Shown here: positions 18,168 to 27,943 of the stretch, piece by piece
How positions within the stretch are numbered: the first letter of the stretch is position 1
How the letters are laid out: every line of letters begins with the position of its first letter
Source of the DNA: Streptomyces sp. NBC_00224
Lineage (GTDB): Bacteria > Actinomycetota > Actinomycetes > Streptomycetales > Streptomycetaceae
Direction of reading: 5' to 3'
Assembly: GCF_041435195.1 (NCBI RefSeq)
Contig: NZ_CP108106.1
Coordinates: forward strand, 2,976,001 to 3,040,000
DNA length: 64,000 bases
Notes under the pieces: generated by a model
What the model was told of the DNA's origin: nothing
What the model saw: only the letters and a program-made list of their open reading frames with translations
The model's database searches: none
Translations under genes and position numbers: made by a program

Positions 18168-18200
18168 CGTGGGGCGCGGATCACAGATCCACGCCCCACG
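18168..18200 (-). terminator. Terminator hairpin after DAHP synthase
   Basis: Arms 18168-18182 and 18186-18200 pair at 14 of 15 positions around a 3-nt loop. It begins 17 nt past the DAHP synthase stop on the minus strand and upstream of the bfd iron box. Confidence 0.8.
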
Positions 18201-18216
18201 TCTCGTACGAAGCTAC

Positions 18217-19596
<1,380 letters not shown>

Positions 19597-19707
19597 TTAT
19601 GAGACACGCGGACGACCGCCCGCTGACCGATCTTGATCGGTCGCCTGCTAGCCTCTGCCCGTTTCGCAAGTGCTTCAGAAATCAACAGAGCGATGCAGGG
19701 GTGGGCG

Positions 19708-22533
19708 TTGAAGCGGATACACCGCAGAGACCGCAAGAAGAAGCTGATCGCTTACGGAGTGGGCACGGCGGTCGTCGCCGGTGCGGCGATCACCAGCCTG
19801 GCGGTGGCCGCACCCGGCCCCGCCACGGCGAACACCAAGCCGACCGGTCCGGGTACCGCGCTGCAGGCCCGGTTCGCCGATGCCGCGCGCGAGTTCCACG
19901 TCCCGCAGAGCGTGCTGATGGCGGTCTCGTACCGGCAGACGCTGTGGGAGAGCCACGACGGGCAGCCGTCGACGACCGGCGCGTACAACGTCATGGGCCT
20001 GACCCGGGTGACGGCGGACGACGTCGAGCAGCCGACGGACGCGGAGCGCCTGTCGCACCTCAACATGAGCGGCGACCCCACGGTCATGAAGCACTTCGAC
20101 GCCAAGCGCGCCCTGAAGCGGGCGCCGAAGGCCGTCGACACGAGCGACCCCCGGCTGCACACGCTGGACGAGGCCGCCAAGCTGATCGACAAGCCGGTGG
20201 ACGCGGTCCGCGAGGACGAGAACCAGTCCGTCCGCGCGGGTGCGGCGCTGCTCGCGAAGTACCAGAAGGACGCGACGGGCTCGCTGCCCGAGGACGCGGG
20301 CAAGTGGTACGCGGCCGTCGCCCGCTACAGCCAGGCGCCGGACACCAAGGGCGCGTCGCTGTTCGCGAAGCGGGTGTACGAGTCGATCAGGACCGGTGAG
20401 AGCCGCCTCACGGCCGACGGCCAGCAGCTCGCCCTGCCGGCCGATCCGTCGGTGAAGCCGGTCAGGCCGGAGACGATGTCGCTGGCGGCGTTCAACGCGG
20501 CGGCGGCCCAGACTCCGGAGTGCCCGACGGGGCTGAACTGCGACTTCCGCGCGGCGGCGTACAAGCAGAACAGCACGACGCCGGACGACTTCGGCAACTA
20601 CAACGAGTCGAACCGCCCCTCGAACGGCGAGGACATCCGCTACCTCGTCATCCACGACACCGAGGGCGGCTACGACGGGTCGCTGAAGACCTTCCAGGAC
20701 TCCACGTCCTACGCCAGCGCGCACTACATGGTCCGCGCCTCCGACGGCCTGGTCACCCAGCTGGTGGCGACCAAGGACGAGGCCTGGCACGCGGCCAACA
20801 AGACGATGAACATGCACTCGATCGGCATCGAGCACGAGGGCTATGCCATCAAGGACAACGCCACGTGGTACACCGAGCCTCAGTACGAGTCCTCGGCCGC
20901 GCTGGTGAAGTACCTGGCGAACCGTTTCTCGATCCCGCTCGACCGTGAGCACATCGTCGGCCACGACGAGGTGCCGGGTGTGCTGGACGGCAATGTGCGG
21001 ACCCAGCACTGGGACCCGGGCCCGTACTGGGACTGGAACCACTACATGAACCTGGTCGGCGCGCCCAACGGCGACCAGGGCGCGGGCGGCCCGCTCAAGG
21101 CCGGCCAGCTGGTCCGCGTGGTCCCGCCGTTCACCACGGCCAACCAGCCCACCGTCACGTACGGCGGCAACACGTACGGCCGTCCGGCGAACTTCGGTTA
21201 CCTGTACGAGACGCCCTCGACGTCGGGCAAGCCGCTCACGGACCCGTACCTCGGCGCCCAGACCGCGACCGAGGGCCCGAACTGGGGCAACAAGGTCGTC
21301 GCCGGCGGCGAGTACGTCGTCGCCGAGGCGCAGACCGACTGGACCGCCATCTGGTACGGCGGCCAGAAGGCCTGGTTCTACAACCCCGGCGGCACCTTCA
21401 CCGCGCCCGTCGGCAAGACCGGCCAGCCGGTCCTGAAGGCCAAGGCGGGCGCCGCCTCCATCCCGGTGTACGGGCGCGCCTACCCGGAGGACTCGGCGTA
21501 CGCGGGGACCAACGTCCCGGTGCAGGCCAACAACTCGGCGTCGCTGACCAAGTACACGATCCCGGCCGGTCAGGCCTACACCCAGGCGGGCCCGGCGCAG
21601 CTGGGCGACTACTGGTTCGCCGGTACGTTCGCGGGCACCGGCACCGGTGACCGCACCCTGGTCCAGGGCAAGACCAACTCCTTCTACCCGATCCGGTACA
21701 ACCACCGCCTCGCCTGGGTGAAGGCGACCGACGTCGAGCAGGCCACCAGCGCCGTGCCCGACTCCGGCACCACCCGCTACAACATGCTCGGCCGGGACTC
21801 CTCGGGCGTGCTGTGGCAGTACCAGGGCACCGGCAGCGCCTCGGCGCCGTTCTACGGGCGGTACAAGGTCGGCGGCGGGTGGCAGGGCTACAACGCCGTC
21901 TCCGCGATGACCGCGCTGCGCGCGGACGGCACCGGCGACATGGTGGCCCGCGACGGCACCGGCACGCTCTGGTACTACCAGGGCAGCGGCAACCCGAACT
22001 CGCCGTTCAAGGGGCGCCTCAAGGTCGGCGGCGGCTGGCAGACGTACAACTTCATGACCGGCGCCCGTGATCTGAACGGTGACGGCAAGGCCGATCTGAT
22101 CGGCCGCGACGGCACCGGCGTGCTCTGGTACTACCAGGGCACCGGCACCCCGGCGGCGCCGTTCGCCGCGCGGGTGAAGATAGGCGGCGGCTGGCAGGGC
22201 TACAACGCCATGGTCTCCACCGGCGACCTCAACCGGGACGGCAAGGCCGACCTGGTCGCCCGGGACGGCTCCGGCGTGCTGTGGTTCTACAAGGGCACCG
22301 GCACGCCGACCGCCCCGTACGCGCCCCGGATCCAGATCGGCGGCGGCTGGCAGGGCTACAACACCCTGCTCGGCCCGAGCGACCTGAACGGCGACGGGAT
22401 CCCGGACCTGGTGGCCCGGGACGGGTCGGGCGTGCTCTGGTACTACAAGGGCACGGGCAGCACGACCGGCGCGCCGTTCGCGGCGCGCGTCCAAGTGGGC
22501 GGCGGCTGGCAGATGTTCAACCTGCTGGTCTGA
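19708..22533 (+). CDS. Secreted N-acetylmuramoyl-L-alanine amidase with VCBS/FG-GAP repeats
   Basis: About 941 aa. A basic N-terminus and hydrophobic core (LIAYGVGTAVVAGAAITSLAV) form a signal peptide ending near ATA. A helical region follows, then an Amidase_2 zinc domain: IRYLVIHDTEGGYDGS, SAHYMVRASDG, SIGIEHEGYA, HIVGHDEVPG and HWDPGPYWDW give the zinc His and catalytic residues. An SH3-like linker precedes five C-terminal 52-residue repeats with DLNGDGKADL-type calcium loops. It cleaves peptide stems from glycan in the wall. TTG 19708 is preferred (AGGGGTGGG upstream); ATG 19693 is possible. Confidence 0.9.
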   Translation: MKRIHRRDRKKKLIAYGVGTAVVAGAAITSLAVAAPGPATANTKPTGPGTALQARFADAAREFHVPQSVLMAVSYRQTLWESHDGQPSTTGAYNVMGLTRVTADDVEQPTDAERLSHLNMSGDPTVMKHFDAKRALKRAPKAVDTSDPRLHTLDEAAKLIDKPVDAVREDENQSVRAGAALLAKYQKDATGSLPEDAGKWYAAVARYSQAPDTKGASLFAKRVYESIRTGESRLTADGQQLALPADPSVKPVRPETMSLAAFNAAAAQTPECPTGLNCDFRAAAYKQNSTTPDDFGNYNESNRPSNGEDIRYLVIHDTEGGYDGSLKTFQDSTSYASAHYMVRASDGLVTQLVATKDEAWHAANKTMNMHSIGIEHEGYAIKDNATWYTEPQYESSAALVKYLANRFSIPLDREHIVGHDEVPGVLDGNVRTQHWDPGPYWDWNHYMNLVGAPNGDQGAGGPLKAGQLVRVVPPFTTANQPTVTYGGNTYGRPANFGYLYETPSTSGKPLTDPYLGAQTATEGPNWGNKVVAGGEYVVAEAQTDWTAIWYGGQKAWFYNPGGTFTAPVGKTGQPVLKAKAGAASIPVYGRAYPEDSAYAGTNVPVQANNSASLTKYTIPAGQAYTQAGPAQLGDYWFAGTFAGTGTGDRTLVQGKTNSFYPIRYNHRLAWVKATDVEQATSAVPDSGTTRYNMLGRDSSGVLWQYQGTGSASAPFYGRYKVGGGWQGYNAVSAMTALRADGTGDMVARDGTGTLWYYQGSGNPNSPFKGRLKVGGGWQTYNFMTGARDLNGDGKADLIGRDGTGVLWYYQGTGTPAAPFAARVKIGGGWQGYNAMVSTGDLNRDGKADLVARDGSGVLWFYKGTGTPTAPYAPRIQIGGGWQGYNTLLGPSDLNGDGIPDLVARDGSGVLWYYKGTGSTTGAPFAARVQVGGGWQMFNLLV
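21781..22530 (+). repeat. Five tandem 156-bp coding repeats (VCBS/FG-GAP)
   Basis: The anchor GGCGGCGG(C/G)TGGCAG recurs at 21871, 22027, 22183, 22339 and 22498, that is with periods of 156, 156, 156 and 159 bp. Each unit encodes (A/G)RDG(T/S)GVLW(Y/F)Y(Q/K)GTG...GGGWQ and, in later copies, a DxNxDGxxD calcium-binding loop. High DNA identity suggests recent duplication or ongoing homogenisation. Confidence 0.9.
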
Positions 22534-22584
22534 GGTCTGCTGGTCTGAAGCCTGCCGGTCTGAGCAGAATCGATTCCGCAGTGC

Positions 22585-22617
22585 GGGCCCGCTCCATCCG
22601 TCGGATGGAGCGGGCCC
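22585..22617 (+). terminator. Perfect 16-bp hairpin terminator after the amidase
   Basis: Arms 22585-22600 and 22602-22617 are perfectly complementary (GGGCCCGCTCCATCCG and its complement). It separates the amidase gene from the trp leader. Confidence 0.8.
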
Positions 22618-22655
22618 TTCGCGCATCCGGCGCTTCTTCGGCTAGGGTGCGGGGC

Positions 22656-22712
22656 ATGTTCGCGCACTCGAACCAGAACTGGTGGTGGACCGCTCATCCG
22701 GCGGCCCACTGA
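22656..22712 (+). CDS. trpL: trp operon leader peptide (Trp-Trp-Trp)
   Basis: An 18-codon reading frame, MFAHSNQNWWWTAHPAAH, with three consecutive Trp codons (TGG TGG TGG). It lies 98 nt before the anthranilate synthase gene and 24 nt before a terminator hairpin with a T-run. Stalling at the Trp codons when charged tRNA-Trp is low would favour an antiterminator. This is the classical ribosome-mediated attenuation layout. Confidence 0.93.
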   Translation: MFAHSNQNWWWTAHPAAH

Positions 22713-22735
22713 TCGCGCGTACTCCAGACCACGCG

Positions 22736-22766
22736 AAGGCCGCCCGAGGGGCGGCCTTTTCTGTTT
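22736..22766 (+). terminator. trp attenuator terminator
   Basis: Arms AAGGCCGCCC (22736-22745) and GGGCGGCCTT (22749-22758) with a 3-nt loop are followed by TTTTCTGTTT, a genuine intrinsic terminator. The leader CCGGCGGCCC (22699-22708) can pair with the GGCCGCC left arm as an alternative structure. Together with trpL this forms the attenuation switch. Confidence 0.9.
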
Positions 22767-22810
22767 CCCGCGGCCGTTCCTCTCCCCGTACCTCCCGGAA
22801 GGAACACTCC

Positions 22811-24697
22811 ATGCTGCTGGAAAGACTCCTCGACGACGACTGCCCGCCGTTCGCCCTGATCCGCCGCCGCACCCCCGGCCGCGACCACGACGTGGTCGAG
22901 CTGCTGATCGGTGGCGTACGGGAGGTGGAGCGGCTCGCCGACATCCCGTGCGGGGACCGGCCCTCACTCGCCCTGGTGCCGTTCCGGCAGATCCGCGAGC
23001 GCGGTTTCGACGTACGGGACGACGGCACTCCGCTGGCCGTCCTGGAGGCCGACGAGACGTACGAACTGCCGCTGGAGGAGGTCCTGGAGGCGCTGCCCCG
23101 GCACGAAGTGCGGGTCGAGGGCGGGGGCTTCGACGTCGGGGACGAGGAGTACGCCGGGATCGTACGGCGGGTGATCGAGGACGAGATCGGGCAGGGCGAG
23201 GGCGCCAACTTCGTGATCCGGCGCACCTACACGGGCGAGATCCCGGGGTTCGGCCGGGCGGACGCGCTGGCGCTGTTCCGCCGGCTGCTCGCGGGCGAGC
23301 GGGGGGCGTACTGGACGTTCGTCGTCCACACCGGCGAGCGGACGCTGGTGGGGGCGAGCCCCGAGGTGCATGTGCGGATGTCGGGCGGGACGGTGGTGAT
23401 GAACCCGATCAGCGGGACGTACCGCTACCCGGCGACCGGCCCGACCGCGGAGGACCTGCTCTCCTTCCTCTCCGACGAGAAGGAGATCGACGAGCTCTCC
23501 ATGGTCGTCGACGAGGAGCTGAAGATGATGTGCACGGTGGGCGACCGGGGCGGGGTGGTGGTCGGCCCCCGGCTGAAGGAGATGGCCCATCTGGCGCACA
23601 CCGAGTACGAGTTGCGCGGCCGGAGCTCGCTGGACGCGCGCGAGGTGCTGCGGGAGACGATGTTCGCGGCGACGGTGACGGGGTCGCCGGTGCAGAACGC
23701 GTGCCGGGTGATCGAACGGTACGAGGTGGGCGGGCGCGGCTACTACGCGGGCGCGCTCGCCCTGCTGGGCCGCGACGCCAACGGCGTCCAGACGCTCGAC
23801 TCGCCCATCCTGATCCGTACGGCCGACATCGCGCCGGACGGGCGGGTACGGGTGCCGGTCGGGGCGACGCTGGTGCGCCACTCCGACCCGGCGGGCGAGG
23901 TGGCGGAGACACACGCCAAGGCGGCGGGGGTGCTGGCGGCGCTGGGCGCGCGCCCGGGGCGCCCGGCCGCCTCGCGACCCGCCCCTGTCCTGGGTGACGA
24001 CCCTCGGGTGCGGGCGGCCCTGGACGCGCGGCGGGCCGACCTCGCGCCGTTCTGGCTGCGGATGCAGGAGCGGGCGGTGGCGCCGTCGGGCGAGGCGCTG
24101 GTGGTGGACGCCGAGGACACCTTCACGGCGATGCTGGCGCATCTGCTGCGGTCGTCGGGGCTTGCGGTGTCGGTGGTGCGGTACGACACGGCGGGGCTGC
24201 GGGAACGGGCCCTCGGCCACCGCGGCCCGGTGATCCTGGGCCCCGGCCCCGGCGACCCCTCGGACGCGTCCGATGTGAAGATGCGTGCGCTGCGCCCCTT
24301 GGCGGCGGAGCTGCTGCGCTCCCACCGGTACGGGCTGCTCGGTGTGTGCCTGGGGCATGAGCTGATCGCGGCGGAGCTGGGCCTGCCGATCGTACGCAAG
24401 CGGGTGCCGCACCAGGGGGCGCAGCTGCGGATCGACCTCTTCGGGCGGGAGGAGCGGGTCGGGTTCTACAACAGCTTCACGGCGCGGTGCGGGGATGTGG
24501 CGGCGGGGGTGTTGGCGGGGCGGGGTGTGGAGGTCAGCCGTGATCCCTCGACCGGGGAGGTGCACGCGGTGCGGGGGCCCGGGTTCGCGGGGGTCCAGTT
24601 CCATCCGGAGTCGGTGCTGACGCTGCGGGGGCCGGAGGTGGTGGGCGACCTGCTGTCGGGCTTGCGCGCGATGACCCCCACCCCGCCCCTTCCCTAA
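22811..24697 (+). CDS. trpE: Fused anthranilate synthase (TrpE-TrpG)
   Basis: A 628-aa single-chain anthranilate synthase. The N-terminal chorismate-binding TrpE part covers about residues 1-420 (GANFVIRRTYTGEIPGF, MNPISGTYRYPATGP). The C-terminal class I glutamine amidotransferase carries the nucleophile in GLLGVCLGHELIA and the His/Glu pair in GVQFHPESVLT. It converts chorismate and glutamine to anthranilate. ATG 22811 follows GGAAGGAAC and lies just beyond the attenuator. Its TAA stop is embedded in the start of the 24.7-kb repeat element. Confidence 0.95.
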   Translation: MLLERLLDDDCPPFALIRRRTPGRDHDVVELLIGGVREVERLADIPCGDRPSLALVPFRQIRERGFDVRDDGTPLAVLEADETYELPLEEVLEALPRHEVRVEGGGFDVGDEEYAGIVRRVIEDEIGQGEGANFVIRRTYTGEIPGFGRADALALFRRLLAGERGAYWTFVVHTGERTLVGASPEVHVRMSGGTVVMNPISGTYRYPATGPTAEDLLSFLSDEKEIDELSMVVDEELKMMCTVGDRGGVVVGPRLKEMAHLAHTEYELRGRSSLDAREVLRETMFAATVTGSPVQNACRVIERYEVGGRGYYAGALALLGRDANGVQTLDSPILIRTADIAPDGRVRVPVGATLVRHSDPAGEVAETHAKAAGVLAALGARPGRPAASRPAPVLGDDPRVRAALDARRADLAPFWLRMQERAVAPSGEALVVDAEDTFTAMLAHLLRSSGLAVSVVRYDTAGLRERALGHRGPVILGPGPGDPSDASDVKMRALRPLAAELLRSHRYGLLGVCLGHELIAAELGLPIVRKRVPHQGAQLRIDLFGREERVGFYNSFTARCGDVAAGVLAGRGVEVSRDPSTGEVHAVRGPGFAGVQFHPESVLTLRGPEVVGDLLSGLRAMTPTPPLP

Positions 24698-24974
24698 ACC
24701 CTCCGGGGGTGGGTGGGGGTGAGGTGGGTTTCCCGGGGGCTGCGCCCCCGGACCCCCGTTCGTCTGCGTTCGTCTGCGGGCCGTCTGTGGCTGGTCGCGC
24801 AGTTCCCCGCGCCCCTAAAAGGGGCCCGCACCTCGCACGCCGGAGGGGCCGGAGATACCTAAGGGGCGCGGGGCTGTGACATTTGCGGCTCCGCCGCGTG
24901 GGCGCGACCAGCCCCCACCCGCCCGCAGACGAACAGGGGGTCCGGGGGCATGGCCCCCGGGAAAGCCGCCTCAC
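24698..24974. repeat. 256-bp composite palindromic element between convergent genes
   Basis: From about 24719 to 24974 the two halves are imperfect reverse complements. Each arm contains its own hairpin (CCCGGGGGCTGCGCCCCCGG on the left, CCCGGGGGCCATGCCCCCGG read on the minus strand). Inside lie GTTCGTCTGCGGG (24768) and its inverse ending at 24934, flanking the GCGCAGTTCCCCGCGCCCCT module (24808-24827). The sequence fills the whole gap between the trpE stop and the stop of the dehydrogenase. A G-quadruplex motif is at 24705-24728. Confidence 0.85.
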
Positions 24975-25972
24975 CCCGTTGGCCGCGGCACCAGCACGTT
25001 CCCCGTCCGCCGCCCCGCCGCATACGCCTCCACGTTCTCCACCGTCGCCGCGATGATCTGCCCCACCGCGTCCTCCGTGTAGTACGCCTGATGCGACGTC
25101 ACCACCACGTTGGGGAACGTCACCAGCCGCGCCAGGATGTCGTCCGACACCACCTCCAGGGACTTGTCCAGGAAGAAGAGGCCGGCCTCCGCCTCGTAGA
25201 CGTCGAGGCCCACCCCCGTCAGCCGCCCCGCCCGCAACTCGCTCACGAGCGCCTCCGTGTCCACCAGCCCCCCGCGACTGGAGTTCACCAGGATCGCGTC
25301 GTCCTTCATCCGCTTCAGCGCCTCGCGGTCGATCACGTGGTGCGTGGACGGCAGCAGCGGCACGTGCAGGCTCACCACGTCCGCGTGCGCGAACAGCTCG
25401 TCCTTCTCGACGTACTTCATCCCGAGTTCCACGCACGCGGGGTTCTCCGCGATGTCCCAGCCGAGGAGGTTCATGCCGAAGCCATGGGCGATCCGGGTGA
25501 ACGCCTCGCCGATCTTGCCGGTGCCGAGCACCCCGGCCGTACGCCCGCGCAGATCCCGCCCCATCAGCCCGTCGAGGCGGAAGTCGAAGTCGCGGGTGCG
25601 GTTGGAGGCGCGGACGATCCGGCGGTTGACCGCCATCGCCAGGGTCCAGGCGAACTCGGCCACCGAGTACGGCGAGTAGTACGACACCCTCGCCACCGTG
25701 AGGCCGAGCCGCTCCGCCACGTCCAGGTCGATGTTGTTGAAGCCCGTCGAGCGCTGTGCGATCAGCTGGGTGCCGCCCACCGCCAGCGTCTGGAGCACCG
25801 ATCGGTTCAGGTCCGCGTTCACGCTGGTCGAGATGGCCTCGTACCCCGCCGCGATGGGAGCGGTGTCCTCGTTGAGGAACACGTCCAGGCACCGGACGTT
25901 GTGCTTGCCCTCGAAGGCCTTCTCGATCAGAGGTCTCTCATCGGCCTGCACGCCGAACGCCAGGATGTCCAT
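24971..25972 (-). CDS. D-2-hydroxyacid dehydrogenase (LdhA-like)
   Basis: A 333-aa NAD-dependent D-isomer-specific 2-hydroxyacid dehydrogenase, closest in pattern to fermentative D-lactate dehydrogenases. NAD site: GRTAGVLGTGKIGEAF. Catalytic Arg in VNSSRGGLVD, Glu in VYEAEAG and His in VTSHQAYYTEDA. ATG 25972 has AGGTGA about 6 nt upstream; GTG 25981 is an alternative. It is convergent with trpE through the palindromic element. Lactate as substrate is inferred from family resemblance. Confidence 0.9.
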   Translation of the reverse strand: MDILAFGVQADERPLIEKAFEGKHNVRCLDVFLNEDTAPIAAGYEAISTSVNADLNRSVLQTLAVGGTQLIAQRSTGFNNIDLDVAERLGLTVARVSYYSPYSVAEFAWTLAMAVNRRIVRASNRTRDFDFRLDGLMGRDLRGRTAGVLGTGKIGEAFTRIAHGFGMNLLGWDIAENPACVELGMKYVEKDELFAHADVVSLHVPLLPSTHHVIDREALKRMKDDAILVNSSRGGLVDTEALVSELRAGRLTGVGLDVYEAEAGLFFLDKSLEVVSDDILARLVTFPNVVVTSHQAYYTEDAVGQIIAATVENVEAYAAGRRTGNVLVPRPTG

Positions 25973-26063
25973 AGGGCTCACCTAATGGGTGGATAGAGGG
26001 TGGAAAGGGGCCGAATACGGGTGAATATACGGCCCCTGTCTGCGCCCCGCCCTGTGTACCCCC

Positions 26064-27092
26064 TCAGCCGAAGAACACCCCCACCTCCGCGTACAGCTCC
26101 GGATCCACCGTCTTCAGCCGCGCCGTCGCCTCCGCGATCGGCACCCGGACGATGTCCGTGCCCCGCAGCGCCACCATCTTGCCGAAGTCGCCGTCCCGTA
26201 CCGCCTCGATCGCGTGCAGCCCGAACCGCGTCGCCAGCCAGCGGTCGAAGGCGCTGGGGGTGCCGCCGCGCTGGACGTGACCCAGGACCGTCGTCCTGGC
26301 CTCCTTGCCCGTGCGCTTCTCGATCTCCTTGGCCAGCCACTCCCCGACGCCCGAGAGCCGTACATGGCCGAAGGAGTCGAGCGTCTGATCCTTGAGGACC
26401 ATCTCGCCGTCCTTCGGCATCGCCCCCTCGGCGACCACCACGATCGGCGCGTACGACGCCTTGAAGCGGGAGGTGATCCAGCCGCAGACCTGGTCGACGT
26501 CGAAGCGCTGCTCGGGGATGAGGATGACGTTGGCGCCGCCCGCCAGGCCCGAGTGGAGCGCGATCCAGCCCGCGTGGCGACCCATCACCTCGACGACCAG
26601 GACCCGCATGTGCGACTCGGCCGTGGTGTGCAGCCGGTCGATCGCCTCGGTGGCGATGCCGACCGCGGTGTCGAAGCCGAAGGTGTAGTCGGTCGCGGAG
26701 AGGTCGTTGTCGATGGTCTTCGGGACGCCGACGCACTTCACGCCGTACTCGTCACTGAGCCGGGCCGCCACGCCCAGGGTGTCCTCGCCGCCGATCGCGA
26801 TCATCGCGTCGACCTCGTGCTTGGCGAGGTTCTCCTTGATGCGGCGCACCCCGTCCTCGGCCTTGAGCGGGTTGGTGCGCGAGGAGCCGAGGATGGTGCC
26901 GCCGCGGGGCAGGATGCCGCGCACGGCGGAGATGTCCAGCTTGACGGTGTCGCCCTCAAGCGGGCCGCGCCAGCCGTCCTTGAACCCGGTGAAGTCAAAG
27001 CCGTACTCCTGGACGCCCTTGCGGACGACGGCCCGGATGACGGCGTTGAGCCCGGGGCAGTCACCGCCTCCGGTCAGTACTCCGACCCGCAT
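26064..27092 (-). CDS. pfkA: 6-phosphofructokinase, PPi-type active-site residues
   Basis: A 342-aa group III (actinobacterial) phosphofructokinase, the committed step of glycolysis. Motifs: VGVLTGGGDCPGLNAVIR, IGGEDTLGVA, PKTIDNDLSATDYTFG, and EVMGRHAGWIA. The residues that usually discriminate the phosphoryl donor are Asp in GGED and Lys in PKTIDND. This is the pattern of PPi-dependent enzymes, yet Streptomyces homologues with this pattern have been described as ATP-dependent. ATG 27092 is chosen over an upstream extension. Two palindromes lie in its upstream region. Confidence 0.92.
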   Translation of the reverse strand: MRVGVLTGGGDCPGLNAVIRAVVRKGVQEYGFDFTGFKDGWRGPLEGDTVKLDISAVRGILPRGGTILGSSRTNPLKAEDGVRRIKENLAKHEVDAMIAIGGEDTLGVAARLSDEYGVKCVGVPKTIDNDLSATDYTFGFDTAVGIATEAIDRLHTTAESHMRVLVVEVMGRHAGWIALHSGLAGGANVILIPEQRFDVDQVCGWITSRFKASYAPIVVVAEGAMPKDGEMVLKDQTLDSFGHVRLSGVGEWLAKEIEKRTGKEARTTVLGHVQRGGTPSAFDRWLATRFGLHAIEAVRDGDFGKMVALRGTDIVRVPIAEATARLKTVDPELYAEVGVFFG

Positions 27093-27155
27093 GGAATTGT
27101 CCCTTCGCCGTGACGGACACATGGAAGCCTCAAAGGCCTCTACGGGTCACGCTAA

Positions 27156-27210
27156 GGGTGACGCACGTCACCCCGGGATGGGGTGAAAGGTCAATTCCTT
27201 GAATTCAAGG
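27156..27210 (-). promoter_or_regulatory. Two palindromes upstream of pfkA
   Basis: GGGTGACG-CA-CGTCACCC (27156-27173) and the perfect 14-mer CCTTGAATTCAAGG (27197-27210) lie 64-118 bp before the pfkA start and after the response-regulator stop. The second is AT-rich for this genome. They look like operators; neither has a T-run that would make it a terminator. Confidence 0.45.
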
Positions 27211-27269
27211 GGCTGTTGACGGGTGGTCATTCACCCGTACGAGCGGAGCACGTATCTGCGCGGGCGGGC

Positions 27270-27941
27270 TCACACGTCGTCGAGGCCCTGCTCTATCGCG
27301 TACCTCACCAGCTCCACGCGGTTGTGGAGCTGGAGCTTGCCCAGGGTGTTCTGGACGTGGTTCTGGACCGTGCGGTGGGAGATGACCAGGCGTTCGGCGA
27401 TCTGCTTGTAGCTCAGGCCCTTGGCGACCAGGCGCAGCACCTCCGTCTCGCGGTCGGTCAGCTGCGGGGCCTTCGGCTCGTCGGCGGCGGCGGGCGCCGG
27501 GTCCGAGGCCAGTCGGCGGTACTCACCGAGGACGAGGCCGGCCAGGCCCGGGGTGAACACCGGGTCACCGGCCGCCGTGCGGCGCACCGCGTCGGTGAGC
27601 TCCTCGGTGCTCGCCGACTTCAGCAGATAGCCGGTCGCGCCGGACTTCACCGCCTCCAGGACGTCCGCGTGCTCGCCGGACGCGGACAGCACCAGGACCC
27701 TGAGCGCCGGGTTGGCGCCGACCAGCTCCTTGCAGACCTGGACGCCCGGCATACCGGGCAGATTGAGGTCCAGGACCAGCACGTCGGGCGTGACCGCCTG
27801 GGCGCGGCGGACCGCCTGCGGGCCGTCCCCGGCGGTGGCCACCACGTCGAACCCGGCGGCCGCCAGGTCGCGCGCCACCGCGTCGCGCCACATCGGGTGG
27901 TCGTCGACCACCATGACCTTCACCGTCTGCCGCTCACTCAT
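27270..27941 (-). CDS. LuxR/NarL-family response regulator
   Basis: A 223-aa two-component regulator. The receiver domain covers residues 8-125, with acidic pair VVDDHP, phosphoacceptor Asp in VLDLNLPGMPG and Lys in GYLLKSAS. The C-terminal LuxR HTH (LTDRETEVLRLVAKGLSYKQ, SHRTVQNHVQNTLGKL) binds DNA. ATG 27941 lies 2 bp after the stop of the histidine kinase gene, so the two form one operon. Confidence 0.95.
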   Translation of the reverse strand: MSERQTVKVMVVDDHPMWRDAVARDLAAAGFDVVATAGDGPQAVRRAQAVTPDVLVLDLNLPGMPGVQVCKELVGANPALRVLVLSASGEHADVLEAVKSGATGYLLKSASTEELTDAVRRTAAGDPVFTPGLAGLVLGEYRRLASDPAPAAADEPKAPQLTDRETEVLRLVAKGLSYKQIAERLVISHRTVQNHVQNTLGKLQLHNRVELVRYAIEQGLDDV

Positions 27942-27943
27942 GC

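Noticed and set aside
21781..22530. CRISPR or satellite array
   Set aside because: The 156-bp repeats are in frame within an amidase gene and encode calcium-loop domains; there are no spacers.
24698..24974. Insertion sequence or MITE with target duplication
   Set aside because: No transposase, no consistent terminal repeats with target-site duplication; the arms stop at gene stop codons instead.
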